Shown here: one piece after another, positions 41,991-50,442 of the stretch
How the letters are laid out: each line of letters begins with the position of its first letter
How positions within the stretch are numbered: position 1 is the stretch's first letter
NCBI GenBank assembly: GCA_017438975.1
Contig: JAFRUH010000033.1
Location: forward strand, 62,001-126,000
DNA: 64,000 nucleotides
From: Bacteroidales bacterium
GTDB lineage: Bacteria; Bacteroidota; Bacteroidia; Bacteroidales; UBA932
Direction of reading: 5' to 3'
Notes under the pieces: model-generated
Database searches by the model: none
Told to the model about the DNA's origin: nothing
Seen by the model: only the letters and a program-made list of their open reading frames with translations
Made by a program: the position numbers and the translations under genes

Positions 41991-42002
41991 TTAGCCTCCA
42001 CG
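41991..42002 (-). repeat. Right arm of the 12-bp inverted repeat
   Basis: TTAGCCTCCACG is the partner of 41893-41904. It ends three bases before the SusD stop codon (42006-42008), so the arms can pair in RNA from either direction around the central terminator. Confidence 0.85.
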
Positions 42003-42005
42003 AGG

Positions 42006-43799
42006 CTACCATCCCGGGTTCTGGGTCAGATTCGGGTTGACGAGCCGGTCCGCAGCGGGAATAGGCCAGAGGTAGTCGCGGCTCTGGTCGAAGGTCCGCT
42101 GGGCGGCAACCGCGATGTAACCGGCTTCAAGCTGGTCGGTAAGATCCGCATAGCCATACTCGTCAAACTTCGGCACACCGCCGATCGGGAAGTTGCCGTC
42201 GTCCCACTGCTTGAGGATCTTCTTGAACGCCTCGGAGACCTGCGAAGTATCACCGGCCCAATTGGTCTTTCCAGACCAGACGCGCGGCAGGTAGTAAAGC
42301 GGGCGGTTGAAGATGACGTGGCAGAGTTTCCAGCGATAGAGGTCCTCCACGCGGAGTTTCTCCAACGCCATCTCGACGAACCGCTCGTTGCGGAGTTCGG
42401 CCCTCATCTCAGCCTGGGATCCGAGCATCAGGCGGGGATACTGGATCTTGCTTCCGGCATAGGCACGTTCACGAAGCTTGTTGATTGTCTGATCCAGGAC
42501 ATCCTGGGTACACTTGTTCTGTTCGATCATCGCCTCGGCGTACATCAGCAGCACATCTCCGTAACGGATGTAGACTTGGGGCGTGTTGGTACCCGCGAGA
42601 CCGTTCTCCAACCAGCTCTCGTCAACAAACTTCTTCACCTGTAAACCATTGTAGTTCGCGTGCTCGGCACGGCCCTTCGAGTCGTTGTTTGTAACTTGCT
42701 TGCCGTCGGACATCCGTTTGACCGTGTAGGCCCAGGGGCTCGGGGAATACTCGTACCCGAGCCAGGCGTAGTCTTCCGGTTTGTAATTATCGCCGAGGGC
42801 TGCCTTTCTATAGGCGGTCGCGAAGGGAACGATGGTCTTGCCGAGACGCGGATCGCGGTTCTCGAACGGATCTTTCGGATTATACAACGGAGATTTGTCA
42901 ATCCGAAGACCGTCCGTGCAGCGGTAGGCGCAGTAGAGCTCATAGGTGATGCCCATCTGGCCGAGGCCGCCGGCCGTTCGGGTAACTCCTTTTTTGACGT
43001 TGTCATAGTAGAAGTAGTAGTTCTTCAGAGCAACGGAAGCCGGGAAGTAGAAGATCCATTCCTTGGAGAAGTCCGTCGTAAAGATGTCTTCATACTCCTT
43101 TTCAAGCTCGTATTCGCCCAGGTCCATACACTTCTTGGCCGCTTCCGCCGCGAGGGCATAATCCCCATTGTAAAGAGCGATACGGGCTTTCATCGCATAA
43201 GCCGCCCCTTTCGTGGAACGCTGGGAACCGGCATAGGAGACCGGAAGTTTTTCACCAGCCTTGTCGAGGCATTCATAAGCATAAGCGAGAACCTCAGACT
43301 TCGGACTACGCGGTAGTGTGTAAGAGTCCTCCAGGCTTACCTGCTCCTTGTACAGGATGACATCGCCCCAGTGGAAGGCGAGGTAACCGTAGGCGAAACC
43401 GATGTAGAAATAGGCTTCACCCTCATACTGGTCGAGTTTAGCCTGGGCAATGCCCATGCTCTTTCCCTTTTCCAAATTGGCGAGGACGCGCTGGGAACGG
43501 GTGATACCCTTGTAAAGGTTGGTCCACCAAGTGCCGATGGTGCCGTTCTCGGCCGTCAGGGTACCGTTGAACAGAACCGGGACATTGACGCGGTTGGCGA
43601 GGTCATCCCCCCAGTGAGAGGTCATCAACGGATAAAAATCCGTTCGGTACATGTCTGCCGTGGCCATCTCAAACTCTTCAGGAGAAGCGAACCAGTTGCT
43701 GCTGGAGCCTTCGGAAAGCGGGTTCAGGTCAAGATCCACGCAGGCGGGAAGCATCAATGCCGCAGACAGAATAGCGATAAAAATAGATATCTTTTTCAT
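42006..43799 (-). CDS. SusD/RagB-family lipoprotein (second pair)
   Basis: The 597-residue lipoprotein (signal LMLPAC) starts CVDLDLNPLSEGSSSNWFAS and has the SusD helical repeats and the C-terminal NERFVEMALEKLRVEDLYRWK segment. It is closely related to the SusD protein at 56102 (CVDLDRNPLSEGSSENWF). It follows its SusC partner after 12 bases and ends the transcript just before the strong terminator. No hydrolase is linked to this pair in the window, so the glycan is unknown. GC is lower than in the beta-glucan pair. Confidence 0.94.
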   Translation of the reverse strand: MKKISIFIAILSAALMLPACVDLDLNPLSEGSSSNWFASPEEFEMATADMYRTDFYPLMTSHWGDDLANRVNVPVLFNGTLTAENGTIGTWWTNLYKGITRSQRVLANLEKGKSMGIAQAKLDQYEGEAYFYIGFAYGYLAFHWGDVILYKEQVSLEDSYTLPRSPKSEVLAYAYECLDKAGEKLPVSYAGSQRSTKGAAYAMKARIALYNGDYALAAEAAKKCMDLGEYELEKEYEDIFTTDFSKEWIFYFPASVALKNYYFYYDNVKKGVTRTAGGLGQMGITYELYCAYRCTDGLRIDKSPLYNPKDPFENRDPRLGKTIVPFATAYRKAALGDNYKPEDYAWLGYEYSPSPWAYTVKRMSDGKQVTNNDSKGRAEHANYNGLQVKKFVDESWLENGLAGTNTPQVYIRYGDVLLMYAEAMIEQNKCTQDVLDQTINKLRERAYAGSKIQYPRLMLGSQAEMRAELRNERFVEMALEKLRVEDLYRWKLCHVIFNRPLYYLPRVWSGKTNWAGDTSQVSEAFKKILKQWDDGNFPIGGVPKFDEYGYADLTDQLEAGYIAVAAQRTFDQSRDYLWPIPAADRLVNPNLTQNPGW

Positions 43800-43811
43800 G
43801 ATTGATGCGAT

Positions 43812-46800
43812 TTAGAATTTAACATTGACACCGAGCGTAGCCGTCGTGGAAATGTACACGCCGCCCCAACTCCATTCCGGATCGATTCCCTTCGGGTAGT
43901 TGCTGATTGCAGGGAGGTCGGTGATGTTGGCATAGACGCGGAGTCCTTTCATCTTGAGGGAATCCGTGATTCGTTTCGGGAAAGTATAGCCAAGAACGAT
44001 GTTCTTGACGCGGAAGTAACCGCCGTTGAACAGCCAGTAGTCAGAGCCGGAAGTCGTATTGGTCCGGTACGTGAAGGTCACGAGCGGATACTTTGCCTTG
44101 AGATTCTGCTCTTCCGTATTGTACTTGCTCCAGTAATTGCCCATCAGGTTCTGGGGTACACTCTTGTACTGGTCCCGGATCGGCTGGATCCAAGTGGTAT
44201 TGAACAGGACTTGCTGATGACCGATACCCTGGAACTGGAGACTGAAATCGAAATTCTTGTAGCCCATGGAGATGTTTCCGCCATAGAGGTACTCCGGGCG
44301 GGAATTGCCAAGACGGACCTTGTCATCCGCGTTGACCTTTCCATCTTCATTGACATCGACATACTTGATGAAACCGGGCATATTCACGGCCGTCAGGCTT
44401 GGGAGCTTGGCATCCTCTGCGGTCTGCACGAGACCATCGGTCTTGTACATATACCACTCCTGGAAATAGGAACCCTTCTCATAAAGGTAGTTGCCGCTGA
44501 GGGTCTTCTTGTCGCCGAGGTAGCCCATGATCGAACGATAGTCGGAGAGGTTGGCGGACAGGCTGTACCAGAAGTCGCCGACGCGGTCTTTCCATCCAAG
44601 TTCGATATCATAGCCATAGGTGTGCATGTCTCCGGCATTGGCTTCAGGAGAGCTATAGCCGTAATAGGACGGGAAGCCGACGGTCAGAAGCATGTTTTCA
44701 GTCTTCTTGTAGTAGGCGTCGACGGTCGCCGTGAGCCGGCTGTCGAAGAAAGCGGCGTCAATACCCGCACCATAGGTCGTCGTGGTCTCCCAGGTCAGGT
44801 CTTCATATGCATAATGGGTCTGACGGGCAGACTGGACGGCCTCAACTTGCTTGGAACTGTTGTTGCGGAGATAGACGGTACCGAATTCCATCGCAGCCTG
44901 ATACGGGAAGTCGGAGCCAAGGCGCTCGTTTCCAAGCTTACCCATGGAGGCTCGGAGTTTGAGATAATTGGTCAGGCCCTTGTCGTTGAACCAGGGTTCA
45001 TCGGAAACGACCCATCCAAGAGAGAATGACGGGAAAACACCCCAGCGGTATTGGGAGGCGAAACGGGATGAACCGTCAACACGGATACTGGCCTGAAGCA
45101 GATAACGGTTCTTGAACGAATAAATCAGTCGGCCGAACGCGGATTGATAGGCGTTGTGGCTCGCACTCCCGGAGTTGTACTCGAAGTCCTCGGGGCCGAG
45201 GTCGAGGTACGGGAAGTTCGTCAACGTGTAATTGAGCCGGCTGGCATCGACAGCCTCATGATAATAGGTGAAGCCCTCATAACCGAGCATTCCGTTCAAG
45301 GCATGTTCGCCGAAACGGTTCTGGTAATTGGCCAGCGCCTGATAGGTATAAGACTCGCTGTAACCACGGGTTTCAGCAAGGCTCGTAGCATTCTGCTCCA
45401 AAGAGTTACAGGCCTTTCCGTCTTCATAATTTAGGATAAGCCGTTTCTTGAAGGTTTTATTCCTGGAGAAGTTGTAATTCGGCGAGAAGATACCGGTAAG
45501 GGTCATCCCTTTAAACGGGGTGATATCCAACTGTGCCTTGCCTTGAAGACCGTAGTGTTTGTTCTGGACAAAACCGCCGGCTTCCAGAAGGGGAAGGATG
45601 TTATTGCCATCCTTGACATCGGAATATGTACCATCACCCCACTTCGCCGTGTAAATCTGGGGAAGGCCATAGGCTTTGTCGATAATGCCGTTGCCGGGCT
45701 CATTGCCAGCCGGAATGTCATCCAGGATATTGTAATGGTACTGAAGATCGAAGGAAGCCTTCATCCAGGAGTTGATCTGCATATCCGTATTCACACGGCC
45801 GGAATACTTATTGAACGTATTCCCGTCATAATAGCCGTCGCCGGTGAAATAGTTGAAAGTCGCCTTGGTCTTGATCCGTTCGGATCCGCCGGCGATGCTG
45901 AGGGCATGCTTCTGATGGGCCGTGCTGTTTTTAATCATCATGCCGACCCAGTCCGTATTCGGATAGTGGATGGGATCCTTGGCATTGTTGGCCATGTAAT
46001 TCTCGATGAACTCTTTGGAATAGACCGAGTTCGGCCCGGAGCCGTCATTTTCGCGAACTTCATTGAAGACATTGAGAAAATCCACGACGCTTGCCTTTTC
46101 CGGGCGGACCGTCGGCCTGTCGAAGGAATACTCATACTTATAGTCCAGAATAAACTGGTCCGTCTTCGCACGCTTGGTGGTGATGAGGATGACGCCGGCC
46201 GCGGCTCGAGCTCCGTAAATAGCCGCCGCAGACGCGTCTTTGAGAACGGAAAGGGTCTCTATATCCTCGGCGTCAATATAGGCAAGTTCGCCCGGGACGC
46301 CGTCGATGATGACAAGCGGATCATTCTCCGACATGGTCGTCATACCATGGATACGGATCGTGGCCTGCGAGGCATTGTTGCCGCTCGATCGCGTGATTTG
46401 CACACCGGCAATCTGCCCCTGAAGGGCCGTAGACACCTGAGCGGATCCCCGTTCAACCAATTTGTCGCTTGCAACGCTGGAAATCTGGCTGGTCAAGTCT
46501 CCCTTGCGGGCGGTACCATAACCGACTACGACAACCTCGTCGAGGAACTGGGTGTCGTCTTTGAGGACAATGCTAAGAGGTTCTCCGGTGACTTTTACCA
46601 CCATTTCTGCATAACCGATGGAGGTAAACCTGAGTTCGGCTCCAACAGGAGCTTTCATCTCAAAGTCTCCGGCAGCATCGGTCACGGTTCCGACAAGGGT
46701 CTCCCCGACGAGCATGACGGTCACCCCTTCAAGAGGCGCACCGCTGACATCAGTCACATGGCCCTTGACAGGAACCGATCCCTGTCCGGCTGCGGAAGCC

Positions 46801-46856
46801 GGAATGGCAGCCACGACCAGCGCGGCGGCCAGGACGATTGACTTGAATAATTTCAT
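43812..46856 (-). CDS. SusC/RagA-family TonB-dependent transporter (second pair)
   Basis: The 1014-residue outer-membrane transporter has a signal peptide (IPASAAG), a carboxypeptidase-regulatory-like domain (about residues 28-105: KGHVTDVSGAPLEGVTVML), a plug (about 115-230: EVVVVGYGTARKGDLTSQIS, DPLVIIDGVPGEL, YGARAAAGVILITTKRA) and a barrel ending in STTATLGVNVKF. It is the partner of the SusD protein that follows. Sampled lines show about 45% GC against about 58% in the third SusC gene, which hints at a separate origin. Confidence 0.95.
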   Translation of the reverse strand: MKLFKSIVLAAALVVAAIPASAAGQGSVPVKGHVTDVSGAPLEGVTVMLVGETLVGTVTDAAGDFEMKAPVGAELRFTSIGYAEMVVKVTGEPLSIVLKDDTQFLDEVVVVGYGTARKGDLTSQISSVASDKLVERGSAQVSTALQGQIAGVQITRSSGNNASQATIRIHGMTTMSENDPLVIIDGVPGELAYIDAEDIETLSVLKDASAAAIYGARAAAGVILITTKRAKTDQFILDYKYEYSFDRPTVRPEKASVVDFLNVFNEVRENDGSGPNSVYSKEFIENYMANNAKDPIHYPNTDWVGMMIKNSTAHQKHALSIAGGSERIKTKATFNYFTGDGYYDGNTFNKYSGRVNTDMQINSWMKASFDLQYHYNILDDIPAGNEPGNGIIDKAYGLPQIYTAKWGDGTYSDVKDGNNILPLLEAGGFVQNKHYGLQGKAQLDITPFKGMTLTGIFSPNYNFSRNKTFKKRLILNYEDGKACNSLEQNATSLAETRGYSESYTYQALANYQNRFGEHALNGMLGYEGFTYYHEAVDASRLNYTLTNFPYLDLGPEDFEYNSGSASHNAYQSAFGRLIYSFKNRYLLQASIRVDGSSRFASQYRWGVFPSFSLGWVVSDEPWFNDKGLTNYLKLRASMGKLGNERLGSDFPYQAAMEFGTVYLRNNSSKQVEAVQSARQTHYAYEDLTWETTTTYGAGIDAAFFDSRLTATVDAYYKKTENMLLTVGFPSYYGYSSPEANAGDMHTYGYDIELGWKDRVGDFWYSLSANLSDYRSIMGYLGDKKTLSGNYLYEKGSYFQEWYMYKTDGLVQTAEDAKLPSLTAVNMPGFIKYVDVNEDGKVNADDKVRLGNSRPEYLYGGNISMGYKNFDFSLQFQGIGHQQVLFNTTWIQPIRDQYKSVPQNLMGNYWSKYNTEEQNLKAKYPLVTFTYRTNTTSGSDYWLFNGGYFRVKNIVLGYTFPKRITDSLKMKGLRVYANITDLPAISNYPKGIDPEWSWGGVYISTTATLGVNVKF

Positions 46857-46903
46857 TGTGATTATAGATTAATGGATATTAAAAGTGGCTTACAATGGTT
46901 TCA

Positions 46904-47728
46904 TTATTCCTCCGGACTCCAGAAATCGAAGGAACAGGTAACGGCTTTCGGGTCGGCGGTCTTGCTGCTGCTCGCCTTGATGAAGAGCAGCTTCCCTCCG
47001 GAGAGTTTCCCGGGCATGACGTCCAGTCCCTGGTTCGCCTTGAGGAAGTACGTCCGGAGGACCTTGAGATCCTTGTCGAACACGACGATCTGGGGCGCAT
47101 TCTTCACGGAATAGAACGAAGCGTAAATCACCTTGCCGTCCGTCGTGATGTTCTGGAAACTGTAACTGGTTTCATACCCGTAGTCGAACTCTGCCCGGGG
47201 AGCGATTTCCTTGAGGGTTTTGGCATCGAAACGGCCGAGGATGTTGATGCGGTGGGGGGTCGAGGACGGTTGTTCCTTGGCACCCATGCCGATGTAAATA
47301 ACGCCGTCAAGACAGGTGATTCCGTCGGTGCGGCGGTCGATTTCCGTCTCCCGCACCAGGTTGAGATCCTTGTCGAAGACTTGGATCTTGCCGACGCCGG
47401 CAGAAGGGTCGGACAGGGGTGTGGTCGCCTCGGACGCGCTGAGCGCCAGGGCGGCATACAGTTCCCCCTTGTACCAGCAGAGGTCCCCGGTATGGTTCGG
47501 AACCTCCCGGCTCTTGATCAGTTTCCCGGTCCAATCCACCTTGGCGAGGTGGCGGTCCTGCGAAATGTAAAGGGCGTCCTCGCTTGCTGCGATGCCCTGG
47601 ATATGGCTCCCGGCGGGATTGAAGACCTCAGGTCCGGCCGTAAACGGTTCCGGCGAAGAGACCGGGCGGGAACAGCCAAGGCAAATTGTAATTGATACGA
47701 ATAATGCGAGCAGCGGATTATTTACCAT
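46904..47728 (-). CDS. Propeller-like lipoprotein upstream of the second SusC
   Basis: The 274-residue lipoprotein (signal ICLGC) consists of repeated four-stranded blocks such as QGIAASEDALYISQDRHLAKVD, GDLCWYKGELYAALAL and DGVIYIGMGAKE, the pattern of a beta-propeller. No catalytic residues can be assigned. It starts the transcript that runs into SusC and SusD after 47 bases. It could be a surface glycan-binding or lyase-like accessory protein; function unknown. Confidence 0.72.
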   Translation of the reverse strand: MVNNPLLALFVSITICLGCSRPVSSPEPFTAGPEVFNPAGSHIQGIAASEDALYISQDRHLAKVDWTGKLIKSREVPNHTGDLCWYKGELYAALALSASEATTPLSDPSAGVGKIQVFDKDLNLVRETEIDRRTDGITCLDGVIYIGMGAKEQPSSTPHRINILGRFDAKTLKEIAPRAEFDYGYETSYSFQNITTDGKVIYASFYSVKNAPQIVVFDKDLKVLRTYFLKANQGLDVMPGKLSGGKLLFIKASSSKTADPKAVTCSFDFWSPEE

Positions 47729-47767
47729 ATTATGAAAGATTAGTTAATTCTTCTCTACCGAGTATGG

Positions 47768-47806
47768 ATAACCGCCTAAGCCGCGTCTTGACGGTCATCC
47801 GGTTAT
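47768..47806. promoter_or_regulatory. Split inverted repeat in the LacI/propeller spacer, possible operator
   Basis: ATAACCG (47768-47774) and CGGTTAT (47800-47806) are perfect inverted arms 25 bases apart, with further symmetry outward (GGAT and ATTCC). The arms resemble half-sites of LacI-family operators, which centre on CG, and lie between the candidate -7 box and the propeller gene. The wide spacing is unusual for one LacI dimer, so this could also be a leader hairpin. The rest of 47729-47903 holds no gene. Confidence 0.35.
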
Positions 47807-47816
47807 TCCACTATCA

Positions 47817-47824
47817 CAAATTTA
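47817..47824 (-). promoter_or_regulatory. Candidate -7 element of the propeller-SusC-SusD operon
   Basis: On the minus strand this reads TAAATTTG (TAnnTTTG), 89 bases upstream of the ATG at 47728. No TTTG lies at the normal -33 distance, so an activator may be required. Confidence 0.45.
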
Positions 47825-47903
47825 AAATAATCAAACTGTTCCCAGTTTTCCGCCCAATCAAATATCGAGGGTTAAATCCTTCCCGACTTGCGCAATATTT
47901 GCG

Positions 47904-48923
47904 CTATTTCAAGACGGATGCGACCGAGTCCCTCCGGATTATTTCTGGAGAAAGACGGATCTGGGAGTTGACAGAGAAAGAACCCGCCGGATGCAAACGG
48001 TCATAGAGGATCTTGACGGCCAGCTTGGCCATATTTTCCACCGGCTGGCCTACACGCGTGATTGCCGGAGTCATATAGTCCATATACATGTTGTCGTCAA
48101 ACGAGATAACGGAAACATCTTCCGGCACGGAAAGTCCCGATTCCCGGATCGCCTTCAACGTTCCGAGCAGAATCGTATTGCTCAGCGCAAAAATTGCCGT
48201 TGGCGGTTCCGGTGCGGCAAGGAGAAGTCTGGTGGAGAGATACCCGTTTACAACGGAAAAGTCATTGCCGGTGATAAGAATCCGGTCTCTGAGGTCCGCT
48301 TCTTCCATCGCCTTCATATATCCTTCCACCCTTTCCCGGTTAGGCATGGACGACCGGGCTCCTTCAATGCAGCAGATCCGCCGGTGCCCGGCCTGGATCA
48401 AGAGGCGTGTCCCGTCATAACCTCCTTTATAATTGTTGGTCGTTACATAGGAAAGGCTGCTATTCTCGTAAAAGCGGTCTACGAGCACAACAGGGACCTC
48501 TCGGTTGATCATCTCCAGAGCCGAAGGGTCTTCCCCGCACGGAGCGGCAATGACGCCTTCTACATGGCGCTGCATCAAGGCGATAGCATCCTTGTTCATC
48601 CGGGAAGCATCCTCCATGGTATCGATCAGGATTGCCGAATAACCGGACTGGTTCAACTCCGCCACGATATGGCCGGCCATATCGGCAAAGAACGGATTCG
48701 TTATGGAGGGCAACAGCAATCCGATCATGCCGGTCTGCTTCCCGCGGAGACTTTGCTGCGTATAATTCGGCACATAACCAGTCCGCAGGACATCAGCCAT
48801 CACCCTCTCTTCCGTTGCTTTGCTGATCCGGTATTTATTCGCCTTTCCGTTCAGGACACGGGAGACAGTCGTAACGGAACAGTTGCACCGCTTTGCAATA
48901 GACAGAAGGGTTTCCTTTTTCAT
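47904..48923 (-). CDS. LacI-family transcriptional regulator
   Basis: The 339-residue protein has the LacI helix-turn-helix at its N-terminus (about residues 3-48: LSIAKRCNCSVTTVSRVLNG, hinge near 55) and a periplasmic-binding-protein-like effector domain (about 60-335: GMIGLLLPSITNPFFADMAG, FDDNMYMDYMTPAITRVGQP). I use ATG 48923; a TTG two codons earlier is possible. It is the last gene of the long minus-strand array and lies just before the propeller-SusC-SusD operon, so it may control either or both. GC is lower than in the oxidoreductase gene before it. Confidence 0.92.
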   Translation of the reverse strand: MKKETLLSIAKRCNCSVTTVSRVLNGKANKYRISKATEERVMADVLRTGYVPNYTQQSLRGKQTGMIGLLLPSITNPFFADMAGHIVAELNQSGYSAILIDTMEDASRMNKDAIALMQRHVEGVIAAPCGEDPSALEMINREVPVVLVDRFYENSSLSYVTTNNYKGGYDGTRLLIQAGHRRICCIEGARSSMPNRERVEGYMKAMEEADLRDRILITGNDFSVVNGYLSTRLLLAAPEPPTAIFALSNTILLGTLKAIRESGLSVPEDVSVISFDDNMYMDYMTPAITRVGQPVENMAKLAVKILYDRLHPAGSFSVNSQIRLSPEIIRRDSVASVLK

Positions 48924-48939
48924 ATCCAATGCCTTCAGA

Positions 48940-50379
48940 TTACCATTTCACTTCTTCCCCTTCCCGGAGAGCGGGGGGAAGGTAGACGCCGTCGGCCTTG
49001 AGGGTCGCGATCAGCTGGTCGGTATCGATCTCCTTCGGACCGACGCCGGCCTTGACAGCCATCGCCGCGGCGGTTCCGGCCGCCTGGCCCATCGCGAAGC
49101 ACGGAGGCATCACGCGGATCGCCGCCATCACGGGCCGTTCGGCCGCGGCGCAGCGCCCGGCGACGAGGAGATTGTCGACCTTCTGCGGCAGCAGGGCGCG
49201 GTAGGGAATGAAGAACGGCTCGTTCGTGTTGCGGGCGACATAGTCCACGAAGCCTTTCTTATGGATGTCCATGCTGTTGGCGCAGCAGAAAATCGGGTCG
49301 GGATACCGGACCGAATTCTTGGCGTCCTCTGTCGTGACGGTATAGACGCCCTCGATCCGGCGGGTCTCGCGGACGCCGAGGTCGGCCGCCGTCGCGACCA
49401 GTTCGACATCCTGGCAGCCGTCGACATATTTCCGGAGGAACTTCACGATCTCGGCGCACTGCTTGCGGCCGTCGATCTCCGCATCGGTCACCTGTTTCGG
49501 GTCTAGTCCGTCGACTCCGTCGCTCTGGGCCATATTGACCGTATAGGTCCCGTCCAAATTCTCGAACAGCGCGATCTTGTTGCGCCAGGAAGGGAATTCT
49601 CCCTTCTCGCGGGCCGCCTTGATCTCGTTCATGTACCACTGGCCTTCGTAGTCGCCTTCCGCGAGGCACTTGGCGTTGTGCGCGTCCATTTTCGCCTTGT
49701 CCACGCCCCGTACGGTAAAGAACATGGACACGGCCTGGACGCCGCCCTCGCCGTCCCCGATGACGACCGGAACCCCTGCCTGGTAGGCCAGGTCACCGTC
49801 CCCGGTGCAGTCGATATATTCCTTTGCGGTCACCTTCCAGATTCCGTCCTTCGTCGCGAAATACGCCGCCGTGATCTTGCCCTTCCGGGTATCCGCCTTG
49901 ATGAAAAGCATATGGTACATCAGGTTCACGCCCGCTTCGGTGCACATCGCCTCCAGCGTCCGCTTGAGGCACTCGTAGTCGAAAGTCGTCAGGCCGTGAT
50001 GGCCCTTGTCGCGGTAGGCGGTCCAGGAGCCGATTTTGGCGTCGAGGGGATGGATGGCTCCTCCCTCCGCGACCATCCGGTTCACGAGGTCTTCGTAAAT
50101 TCCACGGATCAGGAAAGTCTTTCCGTCCGGCGTCGTCGAGGACATGAACGGAGCGACGAGACCCGCCGTCGCGGTCCCGCCGAGGACGCCGTTGCGCTCG
50201 GCGAGGATCGTCTTCGCCCCATGACGGGCCGCACAGATCGCCGAGGCTGTTCCGGCCGTTCCGCCGCCGATGACCAGCACGTCGCAGTCAAAACTGCGGG
50301 TTACGGGAAGTTTCACATGGGAGCCGTTGCAGGATACAAGTAGCAGGCCGGCCGCGATGAAATAAAGAAAGCGTTTCAT
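48940..50379 (-). CDS. Exported FAD-dependent oxidoreductase (PF12831 type)
   Basis: The 479-residue lipoprotein (signal LLLVSC) starts its FAD domain at about residue 32 with CDVLVIGGGTAGTASAI, followed by GGTATAGLVAPFMS, DCTGDGDLAYQAGV, a long mixed region, and the C-terminal FAD closure LVAGRCAAAERPVMAAIRVMP. It is paralogous to the protein at 62789-64000, which sits at the other end of the same gene array. The reaction is unknown; oxidation of a sugar or aglycone outside the inner membrane is an inference. It follows the symporter gene after 63 bases containing a small hairpin. Confidence 0.85.
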   Translation of the reverse strand: MKRFLYFIAAGLLLVSCNGSHVKLPVTRSFDCDVLVIGGGTAGTASAICAARHGAKTILAERNGVLGGTATAGLVAPFMSSTTPDGKTFLIRGIYEDLVNRMVAEGGAIHPLDAKIGSWTAYRDKGHHGLTTFDYECLKRTLEAMCTEAGVNLMYHMLFIKADTRKGKITAAYFATKDGIWKVTAKEYIDCTGDGDLAYQAGVPVVIGDGEGGVQAVSMFFTVRGVDKAKMDAHNAKCLAEGDYEGQWYMNEIKAAREKGEFPSWRNKIALFENLDGTYTVNMAQSDGVDGLDPKQVTDAEIDGRKQCAEIVKFLRKYVDGCQDVELVATAADLGVRETRRIEGVYTVTTEDAKNSVRYPDPIFCCANSMDIHKKGFVDYVARNTNEPFFIPYRALLPQKVDNLLVAGRCAAAERPVMAAIRVMPPCFAMGQAAGTAAAMAVKAGVGPKEIDTDQLIATLKADGVYLPPALREGEEVKW

Positions 50380-50411
50380 ATCTCGTTTATATTCAATTGT
50401 TTATCCATTTG

Positions 50412-50435
50412 CCTTTGTCCCGAAAAGGACAGAGG
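50412..50435. promoter_or_regulatory. Intercistronic hairpin between symporter and oxidoreductase genes
   Basis: CCTTTGTCC (50412-50420) and GGACAGAGG (50427-50435) pair over 9 bp with one weak position around a six-base loop. In the minus-strand transcript no T-run follows, so it may be an mRNA processing or stability element and not a terminator. Confidence 0.35.
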
Positions 50436-50442
50436 GGAAGGG

